NCBI RefSeq assembly: GCF_004664715.2
Contig: NC_051071.1
Coordinates: 6,141,062 to 6,205,061, forward strand
DNA: 64,000 nucleotides
Direction of reading: 5' to 3'
From: Peromyscus leucopus
Taxonomy: Eukaryota > Chordata > Mammalia > Rodentia > Cricetidae
This document shows positions 1-11,969 of this stretch, in pieces. A program made the translations under genes and the position numbers. The notes beneath the pieces were generated by a model. That model was not told the DNA's origin. It saw only the letters and a program-made list of their open reading frames with translations, and made no database searches. The first letter of the stretch is position 1. Each line of letters opens with the position of its first letter.

Positions 1-412
1 ACCGCACAGCAGATGGAAGGAAATGTGGCAACGGCCATGAGCCCAGGTGTAGAGAGTTTTTATAGGGAAAAACCACAAGCTGGGAATTGTCAACTAGGGA
101 TTGGATAGAAGGGATATGGGGCAAGGCGATTTTTTGAAACTGTTGGTCTAGACTTTGGGCATGAAGCCACATTTGAAACCAATGGGTTAGACTTTTGGTG
201 GGGAACCACAACCTGCTGAACAGGATTATCTAGATATCTTCAAGGGCCATAAACTACAGACAGGATGTCTGCAGGAGCATACTGCTCTTTATCTGTTTGA
301 GTTGTCATGGCACATTCCTGAGGTTCTTCCTGGAACTGAGTACAGCAGGTGATCTGAGATGGTGGTCCTTTCCCTGAGATAGAGCCTGTAAAGTCAAGTC
401 TAGGCCTTCACA
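1..412 (-). mobile_element. ERV1-type LTR, minus strand, cut by the window edge
   Basis: This stretch is the reverse complement of 1159-1570 with no indel and only three differences that I can see (left 56, 311 and 352 against right 1515, 1260 and 1219). The U3 end lies at 412. The TATA-like motif is near 57-64. The remaining R/U5 part, about 95 bases, lies to the left of the window, so its outer target duplication cannot be checked. Transcription from this LTR would run leftward, out of the window. It could be a solo LTR or the 5' LTR of a provirus outside the window. Confidence 0.8.
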
Positions 413-902
413 ATGTCAACCTCTGGTCTCCACACCTCCAATGCCACTTAACCACAGGACTGTGTTCCAAGAAGTGTGCTGTCAATTTGTCTTGCCATTG
501 CACAGAGTGTGCTTCCACAGACCAGATGGCATGCCCTGTCTATTGTACCTGTACAGCACGTTGCCACACAGTGGTGTGCTAAAATAGTCAGAGGAAAGAC
601 TAAGTAACAGGAATTTTCTAGTTCTATTGAAATATTTTGGAACTGCTTTTGTTGTACATATGATCTTTCATTGATCTCTTCATTTCAGGAGCCATGGTTT
701 CTCACCATGCCTGCTTTCATTGATCACTCATGATATTGTTACAATTAGAATCAGGATTTATTCCCTTCTCTAAGTCTAGGGATTCTGTTTCATCGTCCAC
801 TGTCTGTTTTTAGCTGTGATCTTAGATATATTTGTGTGTTCACACTCTTCTCTACCTCTTGACCTCTCTTTCACTTGCCAGTCTTTGATTGTTGTTGCCA
901 AT
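413..902. other. Unassigned spacer between the inverted LTRs
   Basis: No open frame of note and no recognised repeat. The motif TTCATTGATC occurs twice (around 669 and 717). It separates the two facing U3 ends, so it would lie between two divergent viral promoters if both are active. Confidence 0.5.
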
Positions 903-997
903 GATATTTACACCTGGTTGTTTACACCCATGTTGTTTACACCTGGTTGTTTGCTTACACCCATGTTATTTACATCTGGTTGCATACAGTCATGTTT

Positions 998-1038
<41 letters not shown>

Positions 1039-1140
1039 ATCTGGTTGCATACAGTCATGTTATTTACACCTGGTTGCTTATAGCCATGTTGTTTACACCT
1101 GGTTGCTTACAGCTGTGTTGTTTACACTTGGTTGGTTTTA
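903..1140. repeat. Small minisatellite, about 29-30 bp unit, split by poly(T)
   Basis: Imperfect tandem units of the form TTTACACCTGGTTG followed by a variable CATGTT part run through this stretch. At 1001-1032 there is an uninterrupted run of 32 T. The T run is bracketed by a perfect 29-bp direct repeat (968-996 and 1033-1061). Small plus-strand open frames here only reflect the repeat and the T run (poly-Phe). Confidence 0.85.
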
Positions 1141-1158
1141 CTTGTTCTAGCTTTAATT

Positions 1159-1665
1159 TGTGAAGGCCTAGACTTGACTTTACAGGCTCTATCTCAGGGA
1201 AAGGACCACCATCTCAGACCACCTGCTGTACTCAGTTCCAGGAAGAACCTCAGGAATGTACCATGACAACTCAAACAGATAAAGAGCAGTATGCTCCTGC
1301 AGACATCCTGTCTGTAGTTTATGGCCCTTGAAGATATCTAGATAATCCTGTTCAGCAGGTTGTGGTTCCCCACCAAAAGTCTAACCCATTGGTTTCAAAT
1401 GTGGCTTCATGCCCAAAGTCTAGACCAACAGTTTCAAAAAATCGCCTTGCCCCATATCCCTTCTATCCAATCCCTAGTTGACAATTCCCAGCTTGTGGTT
1501 TTTCCCTATAAAAATTCTCTACACCTGGGCTCATGGCCGTTGCCACATTTCCTTCCATCTGCTGTGCGGTGGCCCAGGTTGAACCTGAATAAAAGGACTC
1601 TTACGTGCTTGCATCGGAAACTGGCTCCTTGGTGGTCTCTGGGGTTTTGAGAAATGGGTACAACA
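1159..1665 (+). mobile_element. Solo ERV1-type LTR, 507 bp, with 4-bp target duplication
   Basis: It starts with TGTGAAGG and ends with ACAACA, the TG...CA ends of a retroviral LTR. It is flanked by AATT at 1155-1158 and AATT at 1666-1669, a perfect 4-bp target duplication as expected for gammaretrovirus-like (ERV1) integration. A TATA box (TATAAAAA, about 1507-1514) and a polyadenylation signal (AATAAA, 1588-1593) are in the right order, followed by an R/U5-like segment. No proviral interior follows, so it is a solo LTR left by recombination between the two LTRs. The 96-residue open frame within it is not a gene. The family name cannot be set by eye. Confidence 0.88.
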
Positions 1666-1669
1666 AATT

Positions 1670-2579
1670 CTGTCTTGTTTGTTAACTTGACAAGTTGTGT
1701 TTCTAATCCTAACTGCTATTACTTCATTCTAGAAGTAATAATTTATCATAAAGATTTATATAAAGAATGTCCATTTTATAGGTTTTTATTTCTTCATTAT
1801 CTGCATTGTTTTTCTTTAAATGCAGCAAACTTATATGCTTTAACTTAGCATCTGGTTATCCCAGGTACGGTAATGGGTCTATTTGAGTTGCTTGGTTTTA
1901 CTTCTGACTCTTGTTCACTACCATTTACTTTTTGTGAACACACAGTTACTGAAGCTCTGTCTAAGAGAATCTACAGGGCTTAGGGTAAAGTTGCCTCCTA
2001 TAGAAAGGGCTTCATTGCTCTTGCATGAAATAAGTTCAGTACAACAAAATCAAGCACAACTTTATTTTAATCTTTGATGCTTTTTAGGCATATGATAATT
2101 GGAGTTCTGCTATCAAACCCAAATGAATATCACCCCATGACATTTTCTCCTTTATATGATCTAGTGTATTTGTGGATTAGAGGTTTATTTCTTTTTATTT
2201 ATTTACTAAACTCACTTTGGTCACTGGAATATCTCCATTCAAGATTTCAGCTTTAAGGCACATGACAGCATTAATTTCTATTGATCTTATCCCACATTAA
2301 TAGAGAAATATCTGAAGTTCCAGAAATCAATGTGTTCAACATGTAACATTTTAGCAACTGTACATTTTCAAGCTTGATTAATTTTTCTAGAATCTAACTT
2401 TTAAGTGAATTTCATTTCTGAAGGGTCCTTTTCATTTTCTTGCTATCTAAGACATGTTTCTAAAGTTTGTTTAAGGCTTTATGGTGAAAATTTAAGATAT
2501 TATCTATATAAGGACTTTTTGGAATATGCCATATTGCTGGAATTATAAATCTAGAAATTTAATATTTGATTTTAAGCAT
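1670..2579. other. AT-rich sequence, nothing recognised
   Basis: Only short chance open frames (under 70 residues). No tandem repeat or recognisable SINE. Confidence 0.5.
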
Positions 2580-2830
2580 TTTTGCTTATGCATTTAATTT
2601 TGATGTCAAGCTCAGGAAGTCCTACCCTACTTTAAGAACATTTAAATGTTTACATGTATTTTCTTTTGTAATCTTATAGTCTCATATTTTAAATATATAA
2701 GTATTTAGTTCATTTGGCATTTATTTTGATGAACCACGAGAACTCTAGTTTTATTTTTTTTTCATGGTTACCTTATTGCCCCAATAGCTGGGTAATATGT
2801 TAATAAATAAAAAAAACCCAAAGTAATAAA
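2580..2830 (-). mobile_element. Possible old L1 fragment, antisense
   Basis: The stretch around 2700-2790, with a phrase meaning 'could match the end of L1 ORF2 read backwards' (CATTTGGCATTTATTTTGATG and a following Tn-CATGG-CCAATAGC pattern), resembles the antisense 3' part of mammalian L1M ORF2. Identity is low and I may be over-reading AT-rich sequence. Confidence 0.35.
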
Positions 2831-3240
2831 GACAAGCGTTCTTACCAATAAAAAAACATTGTTTTTGAGAAGTTATAAGCATATTTTAGTTATGTAGTAA
2901 CCAAATATGGATATGTATGGTTTTGTACTTTTAAAGTACTTTCATTTTCCTTTTACTATTTGAAGCAGGATAGATTTTTTTTTAACAAATTTTATTTGTC
3001 AGCATCTGATGAATAGCATCTTTTATTTTCCAGAAATTTCTGAGATACTGTAAAATGGGGAATTAACACACAAGATTTTATGTAGCTAAATATTTTTGAT
3101 GACCTTGGGTAAAATCCAAATCTTATACATATTGAATTTCCCCTGTGTCACAATTATTGCTAGTCTAGTTGAGAATTAGGAACAGATACATAGTAATTTG
3201 GAAGGGGAGCATTAGCCTTTCTTACTTCCACAAGCATGGG
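2831..3240. other. AT-rich flank of the minisatellite
   Basis: No recognised feature. A short plus frame from 3169 runs into the minisatellite and owes its length to it. Confidence 0.5.
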
Positions 3241-5298
3241 GCCTGTGAAGATGATGGAGAGAGGGATGCCTGTGAAGATGGAGAGAGGGATGCCTGTGAA
3301 GATGGAGAGAGGGATTCCTGTGAAGATGATGGAGAGAGGGATGCCTGTGAAGATGGTGGAGAGAGGGATGCCTGTGAAGATGGAGGAGAGAGGGATGCCT
3401 GTGAAGATGGAGAGAGGGATTCCTGTGAAGATGATGGAGAGAGGGATGCCTGTGAAGATGATGGAGAGAGGGATGCCTGTGAAGATGGAGGAGAGAGGGA
3501 ACCTGTGAAGATGGTGAGGAGAGGGATTCCTGTGAAGATGATGGAGAGAGGGATTCCTGTGAAGATGATGGAGAGAGGGATTCCTGTGAAGATGGTGGAG
3601 AGAGGGATTCCTGTGAAGATGATGGAGAGAGGGATTCCTGTGAAGATGGTGAGGAGAGGGATTCCTGTGAAGATGATGGAGAGAGGGATGCCTGTGAAGA
3701 TGGTGGAGAGAAGGATGCTTGTGGAGATGAAGAGAGGGATTCCTGTGAAGATGGAGAGAGGGATGCCTGTGAAGATGATGGAGAGAGGGATTCCTGTGAA
3801 GATGGTGGAGAGAGGGATTCCTGTGAAGATGATGGAGAGAGGGATGCCTGTGAAGATGGAGGAGAGAGGGATGCCTGTGAAGATGATGGAGAGAGGGATG
3901 CCTGTGAAGATGGAGGAGAGAGGGATGCCTGTGAAGATGGTGGAGAGAGGGATTCCTGTGAAGATGGTGGAGAGAGGGATGCCTGTGAAGATGATGGAGA
4001 GAGGGATGCCTGTGAAGATGGTGGAGAGAGGGATTCCTGTGAAGATGATGGAGAGAGGGATGCCTGTGAAGATGATGGAGAGAGGGATGCCTGTGAAGAT
4101 GGTGGAGAGAGGGATTCCTGTGAAGATGGTGGAGAGAGGGAACCTGTGAAGATGGTGGAGAGAGGGAACCTGTGAAGATGGAGAGAGGGATGCCTGTGAA
4201 GATGGCGAGAGGGATTCCTGTGAAGATGGTGAGGAGAGGGATTCCTGTGAAGATGGTGGAGAGAGGGATTCCTGTGAAGATGGTGGAGAGAGGGATGCCT
4301 GTGAAGATGATGGAGAGAGGGATGCCTGTGAAGATGGAGAGGGATGCCTGTGAAGATGGTGGAGAGAGGGATGCCTGTGAAGATGGAGAGAGGGATTCCT
4401 GTGAAGATGGTGGAGAGAGGGATGCCTGTGAAGATGATGGAGAGAGGGATGCCTGTGAAGATGGTGGAGAGAGGGAACCTGTGAAGATGATGGAGAGAGG
4501 GATGCCTGTGAAGATGGAGGAGAGAGGGATGCCTGTGAAGATGGAGAGAGGGAACCTGTGAAGATGGTGGAGAGAGGGATGCCTGTGAAGATGATGGAGA
4601 GAGGGATGCCTGTGAAGATGGTGGAGAGAGGGATGCCTGTGAAGATGGTGGAGAGAGGGATTCCTGTGAAGATGGTGGAGAGAGGGATTCCTGTGAAGAT
4701 GGTGGAGAGAGGGATGCCTGTGAAGATGGTGGAGAGAGGGATGCCTGTGAAGATGGTGGAGAGAGGGATGCCTGTGAAGATGGTGGAGAGAGGGATGCCT
4801 GTGAAGATGGTGGAGAGAGGGATTCCTGTGAAGATGGTGGAGAGAGGGATTCCTGTGAAGATGGTGAGGAGAGGGATTCCTGTGAAGATGGAGAGAGGGA
4901 TGCCTGTGAAGATGGAGAGGGATGCCTGTGAAGATGGTGGAGAGAGGGATGCCTTGAAGATGGAGAGAGGGATGCCTGTGAAGATGATGGAGAGAGGGAA
5001 TCCTGTGAAGATGGAGAGAGGGATGCCTGTGAAGATGGAGAGAGGGATGCCTGTGAAGATGGAGAGGGATGCCTGTGAAGATGGTGGAGAGAGGGATGCC
5101 TGTGAAGATGGAGAGAGGGATGCCTGTGAAGATGATGGAGAGAGGGTTCCTGTGAAGATGGAGAGAGGGATGCCTGTGAAGATGGAGAGAGGGATGCCTG
5201 TGAAGATGATGGAGAGAGGGATTCCTGTGAAGATGGAGAGAGGGATGCCTGTGAAGATGGAGAGAGGGATTCCTGTGAAGATGGAAAGAGGGATGCTT
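3241..5298. repeat. Large minisatellite, roughly 80 copies of a 22-27 bp unit
   Basis: The array is built of units CCTGTGAAGATG + (ATG, GTG, GAG or nothing) + GAGAGAGGGAT + G or T. The commonest lengths are 24 and 27 bp, with rarer 22 and 26 bp units. The reverse-complement unit has no stop codon in any of its three frames, so a 703-codon open frame spans the whole array on the minus strand. On the plus strand one frame has TGA in each unit and the other two read as PVKMxERGM or CEDxGERDA repeats. The switch between those frames at each 22- or 26-bp unit shows that the reading frame is not conserved. I regard it as non-coding satellite DNA, probably length-polymorphic. The flanks at 3240 and 5299 are single-copy. 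Confidence 0.95.
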
Positions 5299-8200
5299 GG
5301 ATAAGCTCTATGGAAGATTACAAGGCTCTTCATCCTAGAGTAAAGTTATGTTTTCTAATCAGGATTTTCTTTACCTGGAATAATTTCTATTTAAAAATAG
5401 AATTTATGGTATCAAGAAGCAAAATTAAACTTTCATTTGAAACCTGTCACTGTGAGACTTGTGTAGAACAGCATGCATCTCAAGTCTTGAAATGATCTCA
5501 ATCATTTAGCAATCATTTGTTGACCTTATAAGTTCTATTTTAGGCTTTGTTCAAGATAAAAAGAAATTAAGGCTTCATTTACTTATAGTGTATAGAAATG
5601 AGTTTTATTAACAGAACACATACATTATTACTCATATTTAAGAAGTTCCAAAAACTAGAAATTCAGCTGAAACTAAGAGAATGTGGCAGAAGCCTGGGCT
5701 TCTCTGATGTTTCTGGGTTTCACTGTGCTTTTCAGGCACAGTTAGGAGTTCAGATGTTAGTGCCTGGCCTGGTAGTCCTACATGAGCAGATGGAGATTAG
5801 AGTGATCAGGATTGCTTTATGGATGGCATTTCTGGAAGTTTATTTGCTCATTAGCTGTCTCTCATAAAGCCACGACTGTACTTTTCATATGACCACTGTT
5901 TCCAACACAGTGATAGGAACATTGTAAGTATTCAATAAACACCTGTACATTGATGGAAAGGAGGGCATAGGAAAAACACCACCCTGCATATTTTAATGTT
6001 CTGCTTGAATGCATTCTAGATAAATGGTGGTTTATGGTCGAGAGAAAAACAAGAGCTGATGGAATCTAAGAAAGTTGTGCATAGGGGAGTTTGTACCACA
6101 GATCATTTGAAACTACTGTCAAGAATTTTAAATATCTTTTCTTTGATTTAGTTTGTTTTTATGTGAGCTTAAGATTTGGGTAATTTTTGACTTGTACTTT
6201 TTAATTTTACATCAGGCTTTTTTAAAAGTGATTTGCATTTTTGCTTTACAACAGTTGACCAAAATATCCTTGAAAAAGGACGGCTGTGTTCACCTTAATA
6301 CTTAAAAATCACTTGGAGGCAGTTCAGTTAAACATGAGCAAGAAAATAAACCCAAAGCAGAATGAGGAACCTCTGTGTTCAGAGGCTCACTGCATATCAT
6401 TTATGCTTGAGAAAACAGTGGATTTATTTGTTTTAATGTCCAAAAACTTTGACTGGCAAGTTTAAAAGTACTTGCTGACCAATAAAGTAAAAATAGCAAG
6501 GAGCTTACTTTTAAACTGAGATTGTGCTAACTTTTGATCTCTTCACTGTGGGACACGTGCGGTTTGAAATAATTTGCTCTTGTCAGGAGCCACATGTAAG
6601 TTAGCCAAGCTATCTGAAGGACTCCCACTCTTAAGACCACCCTTAAGGGAAGAAGAGTTATTAGTATTAATCTTTAGTGTAAATTATCCAAAGAGCTGAT
6701 TTTTATAAGTCCATGACACCCAGTGATTGCTCAGTCATCACCTGGCCACCTGACCCCTGCTGACTTGTGGACTGAATTAAATGAATGAAATAAAAGGAGT
6801 GAAAGAAATGGTATGTTAAGAACCAGCAGTGAAAGGCTTATCTTACTTTTAAAATGTTGTTTTAAAATTAGAGATGATATATGATAATTTAGTTAAACAT
6901 GAAGAAATTTTGATTAATCTCCTCATATATCTATATTTTGCTGATTAGTCCTGGGAGATTTTGCTTTCTGGATCTCTGTTTTCTCTAGAGGAGTTGGTTT
7001 ATGGATCTTTGCTTGGTATGATGTTCCCTCCCAGGCTGCTGATAAAGGCGGGTCTCTTTCCCAAGTGAATTTTTTATTATCTTTGTAGAAAAATGTTGAT
7101 GACAATATCTTTTTTATTACTCTTTAAACAGAGCCTCTCCACTCCTTCTCAAATGGATATGATAACATTCAATTATTTAATATTTAATGAGTAATTTGGG
7201 GTCAACAAAAGCCTCTCCCTTCCTCTGGTCATTTCACAGTTTAAGTGCACCCAAGAAAACATGATAGAAGTACAAGACACATACTATTATCCAAGTCATT
7301 TAATTTAGCCTTGGAGTTTGACTATGGAGATGGTACCACAGATAAAATGGCCTGTTAGTAAGTAAGCATGTCTGCTTTGTGAGTTAAACACTGTAGAGTA
7401 TAAAAGCTTATATTGTTACTACCTACTTGCAGTTAGAAGGGGTGATTACATTTGTATTAGAACATCCAGCAATTCAGCAGCAATGAGGGACAACTATGAC
7501 CAAATTCCCCAACCAAGCAGTGTTAGGAGAAGTAACAGGGAGCTCCTTGTGTGGGAAGGTGAGTATCCACCAAAACATCAAACTGTGATGGAGTCACATC
7601 TCACTGAAAGATGGGTGTTAAGTCATAGCACAATAGAAATTATATAAAGTCAATGCTCTTGAAAGTATCTGAGACTGCCCCAAAGCTTGTATCACATCAC
7701 AAATACATGCTGCAGTGAATGGATACGCCATGTGTCCTCTCTGAGCAGCTTGGTGTTTTCTGTTGAAGTGTGGAGGAAACCGGTATGAATTTAACTGTCA
7801 CCACTAGCCTTAGTATCAGGAGCTGAGGTCATGTGAGGGGCAGAGGCAGAACTACTCACACACTGGTTATTTTTCTCCCAACATTTCTGGGGAGCCATTG
7901 TACAGCAGCTATGTAAATTAAGAGTTGGATATGTTGGAAATTATCCACATGTGTGCCTTCTCTTTGCTGTTTCTGTATGGACAGTGAATGCACACACATC
8001 TGCTTTTATTTGGCTATATTTGATGATCTTGTGGCATGCTTAGCTCAGTATGCTGTTTTATTTTTCTATGATTTATTTATCTGAAAAAATAAATCTGCAG
8101 CTCTCTTATTTAGGACTCTATCTTCTGGTATCACTTATATCTATTTCCCCTTTTCTCTTAATTTCTTCTGAGGAAAGACACCCTACACTTGTTCTATCCT

Positions 8201-9722
8201 GTTCTGGAGTCATCATTCTCATTTTGTCTGGAAGAGAAAGTTACAGTTTAACAAAAAATTCTAGAGCACCAAATATGATACAAAGTGTGAGACTAAGCTT
8301 CAGTGAATAGACTTTGAAGAGTAGCAGAGGAGAAGACAGGAACATTTGGTAGTTCAAGGTACCATGTTGTTAAGTGCCGACTAAGCTGGTAGACAGGAGT
8401 AAGTGTGATGGCTATACAGACATAGAGACATGGCTAGTCTGGAGATACTGGTCTGAGAAGGGCCAAGGAGGAGGCTGGGGTTGAACTGGGCTTGAAAGGA
8501 TAGGTAGGACTCAGATATAGAAGTAGAACGTGACACACAGACAGGGATCAATGCAAACTACCTGGTACTGGCCCTCTATAGACTGTGAGGGATGGTGATG
8601 GGTGGGTAAAAAGATAGTACTGAAAATAATTTTAGTAACTGTGTTTGACAGAGATTTAAACAAAGTCAGGTGGGGGGCGGGGCACAGAGCATGGTGGGGT
8701 CCTAGTGAATTCTGGTGGGAGTTAAGGATGAGGGATCATTTAAGTGGCTCATTAAAGGAAGATAAGGGTCTCCTGGGGTATAGAAGGAATGAAAATCACT
8801 TTAGATCAAACAAAGCACTCCTCCCAGCCATGGACTTGGAAAGCACAATAAGCCTACCACAGCAGGGATGAGGGCGGGTGCAGGGTAGGTGTGTGCATGG
8901 AGGCAGACTGTGCAGTCTTTCACACCTGGGAGAGGATGTAGACTTGATTTTGTAACGAAAGTGGACTCAAAAGAAGGAGCAGTGTGACTTTGCAAGTCTG
9001 TTTTCAGTCTAATGGACAGGTAAAGGACTGGACACCACAGGGGTAAAACTGAGTGGAATTCCAACTGGTATGCCCAGAGACAGGCACATGATAGCCTCTC
9101 TATAGTAATTTAACAAATTGAAGCTTTTCTTGTCCAAATAGTCTAAGGACAGGGCAAGAGCTCAAACCAGAGCTTTAGTGATGGAGGTAGAGGGAAGGTC
9201 ACACTGAGTGAAGGTTGTGTGGTGGACTCCACAGAGCCCTTTGCCTGATGGATGTGGTGGAGTCGACTAGGAAAAGGGAAAAGTTGATGATAAAGTTCGT
9301 GCTTCTGACTTGAGAGGCCAGATGCATTTACTTCAATTAAAACATAAAGTACAGGATGTAATGTGGGATTTGGACAACCTTTTGGAAGTCATTGTTTTGT
9401 TTAAAGGGCCTATATCAAACCCAGTGGGAGATGGAAGCAGGGACTTGGAGAGGGTTGAGATTAAGGCTACAGATGCAGATTCAGAGGCCTGAACAGAGAC
9501 AATCGGTTAAGGCTAGATTAGGACGCACTAGAATGGATGGCTACTCTGAGGATGGATGAGGGGAGTGTAGAGATGAGCAGTGCCCCCCCCCCATATACAC
9601 TTAGAACCCAAGAATAGTACCTATTTAGGAGGAGAGATTTGCAGTTGTGATTTGTCAAGATAAAATGAAATAATACTGTCTTAGAGTGGGTCCTAATCCA
9701 GTGAGTATTGTCATAACCAGAG

Positions 9723-9723
<1 letters not shown>
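5299..9723. other. Single-copy sequence, no gene recognised
   Basis: Open frames are all below 100 residues, overlap on both strands and show no family signature. The part from about 8320 to 9720 is somewhat richer in GC and purines and may be ancient transposon sequence that I cannot assign. A run of nine C lies near 9584-9592. Confidence 0.5.

Positions 9724-9771
<48 letters not shown>
9724..9771. repeat. (CA)n microsatellite, about 24 repeats
   Basis: Uninterrupted AC dinucleotides. It explains the Cys-Val run in the minus-strand frame across it. Confidence 0.97.
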
Positions 9772-9773
<2 letters not shown>

Positions 9774-10228
9774 TGAGAAAGCCATGAGAACACAGAGGCA
9801 GGCATTGGGATGATGTGTGCATCAACTAAGGAATTCAGGATTTCCCAGAACTATCAGGAGATAGAAAAAGGCAAAGAAATGTCCTGCAGCCTTCCTGCAG
9901 AGCGTGAGGTTGCTGACACCACTGTCTTAGACATCTAGCCTTCAGAATCATGAGATGAAGAGTAGCTGCCATTGTCAGTCACATGGCTTGTGGCAGTCCT
10001 CAGAAATGCTGTAATCTGACAGTTGGGGGAAGTCAAGAAAGAGGCCAGGGCGAGCAACCCAGAGGGAAGGGTGGAGGTGGTCCATGCATGGAGTTGCACA
10101 GACTTGGTTGGACTAGAGGAGATGCCTCAAGTTGACAGCAGGCTAGAGATAGTCTCATGGGTACCTGGCAATATTTGAAGTGCTATCCCAACCTCTCATA
10201 TTTGGAGCAGAGCAAATTGGGCCTGGGC
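9772..10228. other. Single-copy sequence, nothing recognised
   Basis: No repeat, RNA gene or convincing open frame seen. Confidence 0.5.
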
Positions 10229-10441
10229 CTAATCTGCAGCCTCATATTCTCTATGTGTGTCTCTGCTACTGTACATTTCTATCACTTGCCCTCTGAGGTC
10301 AGATTTCTCGTCTATATTTTCTCTTTGTCCATTCTGGCTTGCCATGACCTGATCCAGTCTCTGCTGCATACATTCCTGATCTATTAGAAGTTCCTCCTCC
10401 TTCGAGTTCTTGAATGACTCCTCATTCTCCCCAGGGTTCAT
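10229..10441 (-). other. Unidentified 70-codon open frame downstream of the gag remnant
   Basis: This minus-strand frame is hydrophilic and rich in Glu, Gln, Asp and Ser, begins at a Met just after the broken gag, and ends at a stop near 10229. Betaretroviral pro should follow gag, but I see no protease active-site DTG or DSG motif. It could be decayed viral sequence, host sequence at the edge of the insertion, or chance. I do not recognise it. Confidence 0.25.
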
Positions 10442-10483
10442 TCAGCCTACAGTGTGTATTATGGACTAGGTAACTCTCTTGTT

Positions 10484-11760
10484 TCATATGTGACTTCCAG
10501 TCTGAACTGGATTTGCTGTGGGGGCCTGCCTGAAGCCCCTCTGGGAGTTTCCTGAAGACCGAGGCAAAGGATTACCCTGCCTATCCCTTGTTGATTTACA
10601 TTCATTGGTCCAGTGTTTTCCCTTACTATACCTTCTGCATACTCCAGAAGGAAGGGGCGTCCTGTTGCCATTGTTCCTTGAAGAAACATTGTTTCTAGGA
10701 ATGACCTGTTTACAGTCCCTTTTCAAATGTCCTTGTTTCCCACATTCAAAACATCTAACATTCCTCAAACCTTTTGAAATTGCTTCTCCTAACCACATAT
10801 CATCATGGTCATGAGCCTCAACATTAAACATGTCTCTAATCCAAACTTCCAAGGGTACAGATCTTGCCTTTAACGGCCTGAATATTTTTTGCATGCTGAT
10901 TCACATTCTCAAAAGCCAAAGATTCGATTATTATCTGACTAGCTTCTGAATTTGAGACCATTCTGGGCCCTGTATAACCTTTGTAAATGACTCAGTTTTT
11001 TTTTCCTGGTTCCTCAACTCTGTCCTATGCATTCAAGGCTGCCGTTCAACATAGAATTAGGGTTTGGTTATCATATAAATATTGTGTTTGTATTGCAGCA
11101 TATCGGCTTTCTCTAACAAGCTGATCCTGGAAGATTTGTATACCTTTATCCCTCCATTGTTTTCCTATGTTTTTAGCCTCCTCTTTGAACCACATTTGCC
11201 ACTACAGCTGTTGTCCAGGTTCTAGAACAGCATGTGCCAGCTCCTGTCAGTCCTGCGGTATAATCCTACTTTAAGTTGACCAGGAGTTTAACATTTGCTT
11301 TACATATGTGGAATGCATGTCATATGATACTATTGCCTCCTTAAATCTTCATAAATCTAGCATTTCAACTGGAGTTGAAATATTTTGTGCATTCACTTGA
11401 CCAGGTAGCTGCTGTAAAGTTACTGGATAAATTAAGGGTGATTGTGTGAAAACAGGCTTTCTTTCTGTAACCTTATAATCCAATCCTGAAATGATTTCAT
11501 TGTTAATTTTTTTTGTCTGAATCTGAATTTCTCTATAATTCATTTTAACATGTTAAATGGGTTTTTTCTAGAACTTTTATCCTGGCACTTAAATTGACTA
11601 TCTTTTTAAATAGTAAAATAAGGATAAGAAAAGTAATCATGTGCTTAATTCCATCAACATTAATCTTCTCATATAGTTGTTCCATTTTCAGACTGCCTAA
11701 AATGTTATCAAACAAAGACCAATTTTCTTCCAATGTACACATAAAACCCATTGTTTTAAA
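10484..11760 (-). pseudogene. ERV2 (betaretrovirus-like) gag remnant
   Basis: Read on the minus strand, 11760 to about 10895 encodes an interrupted matrix-capsid region. The last open segment, 10894-10484 (136 codons), holds the end of capsid and the nucleocapsid. In that segment a perfect CX2CX4HX4C zinc knuckle is seen at residues 48-61 (C48, C51, H56, C61). The second knuckle, residues 86-99, has Tyr at 89 where the second Cys should be. The CX2(C)X4HX4C spacing and the GKGKHW motif are typical of class II ERVs such as the HERV-K and MusD groups. Several in-frame stops and frame changes upstream show that it is dead. It belongs with the LTR and primer site at 12328-12800. No pro, pol or env and no second LTR are seen in the window, so it is a truncated provirus. 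Confidence 0.85.
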
Positions 11761-11907
11761 TGTGGAAAAAAATTTTCATTTAAATAGTTTTTTCCTTTAA
11801 AATATCTGATATCTTAATTGACTTACCAAGTCAGCGTAGAACAGTAGAAATCTGAGGGAATTTCAAAACAGCCACCTAGCATCCAAGGTGTGAATGCTTG
11901 GTAGAGA

Positions 11908-11969
<62 letters not shown>

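Noticed and set aside
816..1163. 115-codon frame with a Phe run
   Set aside because: It follows the small minisatellite and the poly(T) run.
3241..5298. CRISPR-like array
   Set aside because: There are no unique spacers between the units, and the surroundings are rodent nuclear DNA.
3222..5333. 703-codon minus-strand frame and long plus-strand frames as a repetitive protein gene
   Set aside because: The repeat unit has no stop in any minus-strand frame, and the frame shifts at every 22- or 26-bp unit. The length is expected without selection.
9518..9805. Cys-Val repeat protein
   Set aside because: It is a reading of the (CA)n microsatellite.
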